DNA of 64,000 nt from Candidatus Thiodiazotropha sp. (ex Myrtea sp. 'scaly one' KF741663) (lineage in GTDB: Bacteria > Pseudomonadota > Gammaproteobacteria > Chromatiales > Chromatiaceae), in contig JAHXIQ010000003.1 of NCBI GenBank assembly GCA_025655555.1, forward strand, positions 530,139-594,138, read 5' to 3'. Below the pieces are notes generated by a model that made no database searches, had not been told where the DNA came from, and was given only the letters and a program-made list of their open reading frames with translations. Position 1 is the first letter of the stretch. Every line of letters starts with the position of its first letter. This document shows, in pieces, positions 57,263-64,000 of this stretch. Made by a program: the position numbers and the translations under genes.

Positions 57263-60200
57263 TGAGTCGTCTCTTCAGTGAGGGGCTCTTTTGGAGGCAT
57301 TTCCAAGCCAAGTTGCTGATAGGCAGCTGTTAGCACCTCGGGATTCTCACCTGGCATGTCACTTACCATCAGCCTGTTGGCTGCTGGCTTGAGAAGTGTA
57401 CGCTCCATTAAGAGGTCCAGCCCTTCCTTGTCGAGGTCATAAATCGTTTGGGTGATCGGTGCCAGTTTTGTTCGTTCCAACTCTGGTCCGGCCATGATCA
57501 GTTGAAGTCCGATCTTCTGGAGAAATTTTGCAGTAGCGACCGCATTGGTGGTGTCCATCCCATGGAATGCCTCATCAAGACAGATGAGGCCGGTGCCATT
57601 TCGCTGACCTTTTCGCCCCCGGAGCCGATAGGCCTTAGCCAGGGCTGCGCCGGCGGCGATGTACATGGGGGCGATGTGTTCGCCATTCGAACCGGCGCCC
57701 TGACGACTACTCATCAGGTCGGCGCGTTTACCGTTGACGAGAATCTCCAGATCGAAGGTATAGAATTGCCGGTAGTCCACGGCCGCACCGGCATCTCCAG
57801 ATGCAGCCGCCGCCTCGACGAGGGAGCGCAATGTTTCGCTGATGTCGCCAGACTCATCCGAAAGCAGCGAATAATTGGGCCCCTCCTCGGCCGCACTCTC
57901 GATGTGCTTAATCAGTTCTTCATACTCAGGGACTTCGGTGTAGATAAACTTGTATTTTTCGCCGCCAGTAAACTCGGGGCAATCAGCTAGAATCCTGTTG
58001 CGCTCCAGGGTTTCCAGTTTCATTTCGTTGAATCGGTCGTGGAGCGACATCGCGATATCGGACCGCAAGGTCTCCTCGGAAGCCTTACGTGCCTGCTCGG
58101 CCTCTTCCTTGTATTTATGCAACTGCGTGTCTGCAAGCTTTGTCTTTTCCTCGGTTGCCCAATGGTAGCGTTCGTGCCATTCCATGTCCTTGATTTGTAC
58201 ATCGAGGCGCTCTTCCTGAACGTATTTTGAGAGGTCGATAGACGCCCTCTCTTCGGCTGACTTCAACCGTGACCGGTTGTTGTTCAATTTCTTTTCCACC
58301 TCCGCGAGGCGATTTGGATAAACTGGATCTGCACGCTCGATCTCATCTTTCAGTTCGTCAAGCAGCACGGCATCGACTAATGGACTCGCAGTGGCGGCCT
58401 TTTCTCCATCAAGGGCGGTTGGCATGCGTGCTTCATGCTGCGCTTTTTCAGCGGTGCGATCTGTGGCCTGCTGCTCCAAGGCGGCGGCCAAGCTTTCGTT
58501 TTTGGTGTATTCATCATCAATCCGCTTATGCGCTTCTTCTGCTTGTTTGAGCGCGTCGCGCATGGCGTCTTGGTGAGACAGATCAAGGCCTGCCAATTGG
58601 TGCTCAGCATCTTTAATGTCACGTGCGGCATCAGCCAGCTTGGCTGCTGCACTATCGTCTCCATCCTTGTTTTTGGCGGTGAGAATCGTGTGCAGTTCTT
58701 CCAGGCGCGCAATTCGCTTGTTAACCGACGCCAACTGACCCTGCAGTTCAGCAAGGTGACGTGCCAACTCGGAAGTGTCTTCGATGCTCTTTCCAATCCG
58801 GAGGTCGCTGACTGGCGCGACGCCAATGGATTTTGTCAGTCCCCCTTGGCTGAGCATTCCGTCGCGCGTAATCGCTCGAGAGTAGGTCTCGAGTTCCTCT
58901 TCGGTCTCCACTAGGCGCATGTTACCGAATTTGTTCCACAGGAAGCGCCTGGCGGTGTCGTTAACTGCTTCAATGACACCAACAACAAACTCCCTATCCT
59001 TCGACGAAGTGTCGACCTTACGCAGGTGGTTCGGTTGGACAATCGCAGCCCCGTTGACCGGGAGCCCTTTTCGACGGGCCTCGCGCAGAATCTTGACGGC
59101 GTCGCGCGTATTGCCTTTGATGACCACCAAGGCGTCACGGTCATTGCCGAGGTAACGTTCAAGAGCCGGGGCCCACTCGGAATCGGTGATTGATGTGAGC
59201 GCTGAGACAGGTTGTGCTGTTATTCCTGCTCGGCTCAGCAACTCCAGAAGCCTCGCTGCTTCGCCGCCCAATAAACGCCCGGTTTGCTTGGCGGCTGTAA
59301 TGCGCAACCCGGTAGCCTCTTGCTCATCAGCAAGCGTATTGCGGGCGCGCACTGCATCTTCAAGCTGGGCTGCTGTGGCTGACCGGACGGGAGCAAGGTT
59401 GGTGTCGATCTCCCGCAGTGCGATCACGACGGACGTCCCAGGGGTTTCCTCGCTCCGGGCACCAGCCAGTTTTTCTGTGGCCCCCACCATGGTCTTTCGC
59501 ACAGCAGAGAATCCGTCATCATCGAGCAAGTCCCGCAGAGCGTTGATCAAGCGGTTTGCACGTAAAATTTCCGGGTGTTGATAAGCGTTAATAAGCTCCC
59601 GACGGGATGTAATTTGTTCCTCAAGACGAAGGCGCTGCAGCTCAACTTCGTCGGTCCCGAGCCGAACTTTCAGGTCAGTCACCTCGTTCTGCTTGCTGTC
59701 GCGGTCGGCCTTTGCTTGCTGAGCGTAGGCAAGCGCCGTCTTGCGCTGCTCGTTCAGAAGTTCGATCTGTTCTTGCAGAGTATCGATTTGCTCACCGAGC
59801 CACTCGACATTGAATATGGCGGCGATTGCCGAGAGTGTGGCGATCCTGCGTTCGGCAGATTTCGCGCGTTCAAAATCCGCGAGGATTCCGATTAGCGCAC
59901 TTATCCTGGCGTTCGTCTTTTCTACAAGGGACTGGAGGGCGGCGAACTGCTCCACCTGTTTTTGGAATGCACCGATATCGACGGGGCTTGGTTCGACAAC
60001 GTAGTTCCGAACAAAATCGTCGATTGAGTCTACGTTCTTGAGCGTCATCGATTTTACGAACGCGCTCATGAAACGCTGAGCATTTGGCATGCGCTCGCCA
60101 TTCAGTGCGTAGAGCAGTTCAGAAACATACTCGCTGGACTTGTCAGTCAGGATGGCGGTACGGCCGACTTCCTTTGCTCTTTGTCGAGCAGTTTCCCTGA

Positions 60201-60681
60201 ATTCTGGGTACGGCATCGGGCGCTTGTCATTGCCGTCAAGGACAACACAGTTCTCGGCGCGCAGATCTTGGCCCGGAAGAACAAACAGGCCTTTGACCTC
60301 ATGCTGTTCGGTGTCACCATCAGCCTCGATGCAAATGCCAGCCGAGACCGTGCCTACATCGGTACCGTCGCTGAATACCAGAATGATGTAAGTGCGTGCC
60401 TCATCCCTGGCGCGCCCTTCAATTTGGCTGTTCTTCTGGGGTTTACGGATCACGCCGAGGCAATAACTCGCCAGGGTTCGGCGCTGCTTGCTGGACACCG
60501 ATTGGGTATTGAATCGGGCGAATCGCTGGTTGCCGCCCAGTATCGCAATTTGAATGGCGTCCAGGGTTGAGGATTTTCCCGAGCCGTTCGGACCAAGGAA
60601 GGCAGTTGAACCATCAATCTCTATATCTACTGCCTCGTGGAGATAGAACTGGACGAGGATGACACGTTTGAGTTGCTTCAT
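57259..60681 (-). CDS. jetC: Wadjet JetC-like SMC/MukB-like ATPase
   Basis: GSTAFLGPNGSGKSSTLDAIQIAILGG Walker A, long coiled coil, C-terminal GTGLICLDEAFHGMDTTNAVATAKFLQ. Confidence 0.9.
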   Translation of the reverse strand: MKQLKRVILVQFYLHEAVDIEIDGSTAFLGPNGSGKSSTLDAIQIAILGGNQRFARFNTQSVSSKQRRTLASYCLGVIRKPQKNSQIEGRARDEARTYIILVFSDGTDVGTVSAGICIEADGDTEQHEVKGLFVLPGQDLRAENCVVLDGNDKRPMPYPEFRETARQRAKEVGRTAILTDKSSEYVSELLYALNGERMPNAQRFMSAFVKSMTLKNVDSIDDFVRNYVVEPSPVDIGAFQKQVEQFAALQSLVEKTNARISALIGILADFERAKSAERRIATLSAIAAIFNVEWLGEQIDTLQEQIELLNEQRKTALAYAQQAKADRDSKQNEVTDLKVRLGTDEVELQRLRLEEQITSRRELINAYQHPEILRANRLINALRDLLDDDGFSAVRKTMVGATEKLAGARSEETPGTSVVIALREIDTNLAPVRSATAAQLEDAVRARNTLADEQEATGLRITAAKQTGRLLGGEAARLLELLSRAGITAQPVSALTSITDSEWAPALERYLGNDRDALVVIKGNTRDAVKILREARRKGLPVNGAAIVQPNHLRKVDTSSKDREFVVGVIEAVNDTARRFLWNKFGNMRLVETEEELETYSRAITRDGMLSQGGLTKSIGVAPVSDLRIGKSIEDTSELARHLAELQGQLASVNKRIARLEELHTILTAKNKDGDDSAAAKLADAARDIKDAEHQLAGLDLSHQDAMRDALKQAEEAHKRIDDEYTKNESLAAALEQQATDRTAEKAQHEARMPTALDGEKAATASPLVDAVLLDELKDEIERADPVYPNRLAEVEKKLNNNRSRLKSAEERASIDLSKYVQEERLDVQIKDMEWHERYHWATEEKTKLADTQLHKYKEEAEQARKASEETLRSDIAMSLHDRFNEMKLETLERNRILADCPEFTGGEKYKFIYTEVPEYEELIKHIESAAEEGPNYSLLSDESGDISETLRSLVEAAAASGDAGAAVDYRQFYTFDLEILVNGKRADLMSSRQGAGSNGEHIAPMYIAAGAALAKAYRLRGRKGQRNGTGLICLDEAFHGMDTTNAVATAKFLQKIGLQLIMAGPELERTKLAPITQTIYDLDKEGLDLLMERTLLKPAANRLMVSDMPGENPEVLTAAYQQLGLEMPPKEPLTEETTQ

Positions 60682-60682
60682 T

Positions 60683-61333
60683 CTATTCCTCCTCCGTTGA
60701 GGTTTTAGCGTCCTGCGTAATCGCTTCACTCGACTCATAAAGTGTTTCGGCATGGGCTTTCAGCATGGCAAGTGAGCGCTCGGTGATCAGGCTTTGAATA
60801 CCCGGGAGGATCTCGACGTACCATGTGGTTTCGCCAAGATTGTCTGTTTTTTCGGGCCGAGCAATGCCCCACCGCTTCATGGCGTCGAGCAGACCAATTA
60901 ATTCGGTCTGCGGTTTCATTGGGAGGTCTCTGCCCGTAGATTCCTTGAATGCTGTCTCCAACTCGGCGATGCTGACTGCAGCGATACCAGCAGACAAGGT
61001 TCCCCGGTTCATATGTTGGTCATAGAGTTTGCGCAGAACCAGGGCGAGCAGCGTGTGCATCAGCGAAATCTTGCTAACGTCCGGCTGGGTAGGCACCGCG
61101 GCTACGTACCTGGCGTATGGGTTGTGGTCGAGTCGGCAGCCGAAGAGGTCCAGCGCCTCGGTGAACTCATTTACGTAGGCGACGACTAGATCGTAAGCCG
61201 TGCGTTGTTTCGAATTGGCTTGGTAAAGTATCTGTTCCGTGATCAGTCTGTGTGCTGCTTTTTGGAAATCGCCAACCCCATAGGCCTCTTGTTTATCGGC
61301 AATCCGGTCCCAGTTAACTGGCATTCTTTGCAC
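60683..61333 (-). CDS. jetB: Wadjet JetB-like protein (DUF4194)
   Basis: ~216 aa kleisin-associated protein between jetA and jetC; order and size match Wadjet. Confidence 0.85.
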   Translation of the reverse strand: MQRMPVNWDRIADKQEAYGVGDFQKAAHRLITEQILYQANSKQRTAYDLVVAYVNEFTEALDLFGCRLDHNPYARYVAAVPTQPDVSKISLMHTLLALVLRKLYDQHMNRGTLSAGIAAVSIAELETAFKESTGRDLPMKPQTELIGLLDAMKRWGIARPEKTDNLGETTWYVEILPGIQSLITERSLAMLKAHAETLYESSEAITQDAKTSTEEE

Positions 61334-62807
61334 TCCCTTGCTCGAGGCGGCGGATCCTCACGGCTGGTGCTTCTAGGTAGTCATTTTCGAACCGTTCGCC
61401 AGTGAGTTCGATTTCTATGTGCCTTCCAAGATTGCGATACGGCTGTTCACGAACGATACCCCGCTGAGCGTTTCGGTCGGCTCGCTCGGCGACAATACCA
61501 AGACGGCTGAAGGCCGCAAGCACGCAAAGGTCATTGATCGATTCGACCTGCATAGCTGCGGTTTCTGTTTCGCCGCCTGGCGGAATGTGTCTGTCGACGT
61601 ATTCCAGGATCCGTGTTTCAGACACCTCTCTGTTGCCCTTCATGATTTGGCGTACCAGACGCCTGGCCCGTGCCTCCGGAGACAATTCCCGCTTCTTAAT
61701 AACCGCGCCTTTACGCTTCTTTGGCAGTTGCATGGGGAGCTTAAGCGCGTCATCACATAGCAATTTCCCTTGGGACCAACCCATGGGCAGGTGTAATTCT
61801 GCATCGGGGTCGCGTGAGTCTGCGCCACGCACAATGGCGTCGATGGTCTGATCTATCCAAAGGTCGAAATTACCCTGTGCTCTCACTTTATATTCCAGAT
61901 AACCGAGGGCCTGGTCGTTTGCGCGTGTGACGGCGTCCTTGAGTCGTGTGAGGAGCTTGTCGACATCCCTTAGTGCGAGCACTCTGGTCGTGTCGGCTTC
62001 GATCAGTTGATCAGCTTCTTCATCGTTGCGACAGCGGAGATTTTTTCGGTACCAAGTCCGTAGCTTCGCCCTACTCTCGGGGTCGTGGGTGATCTCTGTG
62101 ACGAGCTCGATGATTTCCCATCGAGATGTCAGAGGGTGGTTACGGGAGAACAAGTCTGCGTAGTCGCCGATATAGAGGCTTGATATATAGTCGCCAAAAA
62201 ATCGTTCCAAAAAGACATGCGCCGCGTCCTGTTGGCGCAATTGCTCGCTCGCCTCACGTACCCGCATTCGGGTTGTGTTGAGCATTTGTAGGAGTGCTGA
62301 GCACTCTTTTGCCGCGATCTGGAAAACGGCCGCGTTGGCGGATGGATCCGCCAAGACCTGAGCCAAATTGTTCCGAATGGACTGGACTCGACCACTGATA
62401 AACTCAGGTCCCTGTTCCGTAAATGTGTTCAGAAGTTCGTAGAGGCTTTGGACGGTGGGGCGCATGATGACGAAATGGGTGAACCCGATTCGCTCCATGC
62501 TGAGCCATTCGCATTCGAGGAAGACCTTGAGGGCACCGTGCGCTCGAATATTAAGGGGGGTGGCAACCTCTTCCGGGTCGGCACCGTGTGCGTCGTCCCA
62601 GCGCAGAAGGAATCGCTCAATGGAAGTCGTGACCCGCCGCTGGGTCCACCCTTCTGTTTCTGGAGGCTCCGCCTCCGGCGCGAAGAAGTCGTTATACAGG
62701 TGACTCAACAGCGCCCAGTTGCGCCGGGCATGCTCAAGCGCGCCAAGCGGCCGAAAGATCCGTTCAGGTACACGGTCGAACAAGTTTTTGGGGGAGTCTT
62801 GCATCAT
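61314..62807 (-). CDS. jetA: Wadjet JetA-like protein (DUF3375)
   Basis: First gene of the operon, ~500 aa; start moved to MMQDSPKNLFDRVP downstream of the operator palindrome. Confidence 0.85.
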   Translation of the reverse strand: MMQDSPKNLFDRVPERIFRPLGALEHARRNWALLSHLYNDFFAPEAEPPETEGWTQRRVTTSIERFLLRWDDAHGADPEEVATPLNIRAHGALKVFLECEWLSMERIGFTHFVIMRPTVQSLYELLNTFTEQGPEFISGRVQSIRNNLAQVLADPSANAAVFQIAAKECSALLQMLNTTRMRVREASEQLRQQDAAHVFLERFFGDYISSLYIGDYADLFSRNHPLTSRWEIIELVTEITHDPESRAKLRTWYRKNLRCRNDEEADQLIEADTTRVLALRDVDKLLTRLKDAVTRANDQALGYLEYKVRAQGNFDLWIDQTIDAIVRGADSRDPDAELHLPMGWSQGKLLCDDALKLPMQLPKKRKGAVIKKRELSPEARARRLVRQIMKGNREVSETRILEYVDRHIPPGGETETAAMQVESINDLCVLAAFSRLGIVAERADRNAQRGIVREQPYRNLGRHIEIELTGERFENDYLEAPAVRIRRLEQGSAKNAS

Positions 62808-62817
62808 TGCCCTGGAT

Positions 62818-62850
62818 TTTACATACATGCTAAGTTAGCATACATGTAAA
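62818..62850. promoter_or_regulatory. 33-bp near-perfect palindrome, candidate operator between jetA and the WYL regulator
   Basis: TTTACATACATGCTAAgTTAGCATACATGTAAA. Confidence 0.75.
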
Positions 62851-62870
62851 GTCCTTTCCAGTGAAACGAT

Positions 62871-63662
62871 ATGGCTGAAGATAAACGAACCCAGGCTCAG
62901 TTTGAATATATAGAGTTGATCGTGGCCTATGAGGGATTGATCACCAACCAGCGGCTACGGGACACGTTTGGTATTTCAACGGTCCAGGCATCTCGCGTCC
63001 TGGCGGCTTACCGTAAGGCCTTTCCCAGGAACCTTGAGGTGCTGGAAGGTGATGGCCGTGGGCGATATGGCCCCGCTCGCCGTTTTGAGCCCGTTCTTGC
63101 CCCTTTGAGTATGGAGCGGTACTTCCGAGCCGTGATGGCTCCTGACCAACCCCTTTACCTTGAAGATGTGCGGCGCGATTTCACGGATGTGGACCCCAAG
63201 ATGTTTCGGATCATCCATGCAGCCGTGAGGGACGGCTTGGCCGTGCGGGTAATCTATCGATCAATGAATCATCCCAAGGGCCGAGAGCGCCTCATCCATC
63301 CTTTAGCGTTCGCCTTTGCTGGACGCCGTTGGCATGTCCGAGCGTTCGATGAGTCTACCGGGGAGCACAGGGATTTCAATTTGGCACGGATGCGGGATGT
63401 GTCCCCGGCCATCAAGAGCGTGGAAACGCCTAAAGATGAGGCCTGGGATGATGTTGTTCACCTGGAACTGCGCCCACATCCGCGGTTGACTGCAGATCAG
63501 GCTCAGCTGATCCGGGATGAGCTTTTTCAAGGTGCGGCCGGAAGGCGTGTGAAGACCCGCAGGGCACTTGCCGGTTACATGCTTAAAGAGTTGGAGGTTG
63601 CGGAGGACTCAGATTTCCAGCGCCCACCAGATTACCAGCTATATCTGTATAAAATCACGTAG
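62871..63662 (+). CDS. WYL-domain transcriptional regulator (BrxR/CapW-like)
   Basis: N-terminal HTH, then VRVIYRSMNHPKGRERLIHPLAFAFAGRRWHVRAFDESTGEHRDFNLARM (WYL). Confidence 0.85.
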   Translation: MAEDKRTQAQFEYIELIVAYEGLITNQRLRDTFGISTVQASRVLAAYRKAFPRNLEVLEGDGRGRYGPARRFEPVLAPLSMERYFRAVMAPDQPLYLEDVRRDFTDVDPKMFRIIHAAVRDGLAVRVIYRSMNHPKGRERLIHPLAFAFAGRRWHVRAFDESTGEHRDFNLARMRDVSPAIKSVETPKDEAWDDVVHLELRPHPRLTADQAQLIRDELFQGAAGRRVKTRRALAGYMLKELEVAEDSDFQRPPDYQLYLYKIT

Positions 63663-64000
63663 CAGGCGCGTCGGGCTCTTATGTTCCATCCCGCCCGACC
63701 GTAGCCGTACAAAATCACCTAGATTGTCTCTCCCACCAAATCAAGAACTTAAAAAACATCGGCGTTTCCACTTCACTATTCGATAACATAGTTGGTTTTA
63801 CCGAAACATGGTGATCTTATTTCTAGTTTTTCCGATTTCCTTATTTCTTTTTGTGTTTGGTATCTATTCCAATGTTCTTCATGATCGATAATTCTATTCT
63901 GTCTCATTTCGGCCCAGACTGTGTGAAAACCCTGTAGCAGGTATAATTTACCTTTCCAACTGATGGATTCACCCCCATGAGCCGTTTTATTGAAGGTGAA

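Noticed and set aside
57448-62849. + strand ORFs of 60-180 aa inside the Wadjet operon
   Set aside because: Antisense shadows in GC-rich coding DNA; the operon frames are better supported.
1-64000. CRISPR arrays, tRNA and rRNA genes
   Set aside because: No regularly spaced identical repeats and no tRNA or rRNA signatures recognised on either strand.

Overview
This window looks like gammaproteobacterial accessory DNA joined to a chromosomal flank. Product names come from reading motifs by eye; no search was run. (1) ~0-1.4 kb: chromosomal ABC transporter and a His-rich DUF2796/ZrgA-like protein. (2) ~1.4-17.5 kb: part of an ICE (PFGI-1-like gene content): TraI_2/MobH-type relaxase, PFL_4669-like protein, type IA topoisomerase, HDOD protein, DUF3275, RadC, an NPPY methyltransferase-fold protein, DUF6573 and a large helicase. 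Many of these genes carry a recurrent two-hairpin 5' leader that sequesters the RBS. Three leaders have additional upstream hairpins with conserved loops and changing stems. (3) ~17.5-42.4 kb: minus-strand accessory region with two 'split' Rhs/YD-repeat toxin loci, each made of a large exported shell ORF, a separate signal-peptide ORF carrying the Rhs core and a variable toxin, and an immunity gene (the second is barnase-like/barstar). Around them are about 18 small (~100-115 aa) signal-peptide proteins of one divergent family. Several sit in integron-cassette-like units with recognisable attC sites, but no IntI is visible. Several members are pseudogenes, and IS fragments are scattered through the region. 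(4) ~43.4-46.6 kb: tyrosine recombinase, KfrA-like and ParB. (5) ~46.6-63.7 kb: defence island with a SLATT + CD-NTase pair (CBASS-like), a TerB/ATPase/helicase operon matching Shango, an ion channel + BRCT pair, and a complete Wadjet jetABCD operon with a divergent WYL regulator and a 33-bp palindromic operator. The best candidates for new biology are the secreted small-protein cassette array, the split exported Rhs architecture, a shared hydrophobic '-LLN' C-terminal tail, and the repeated structured leader RNAs.
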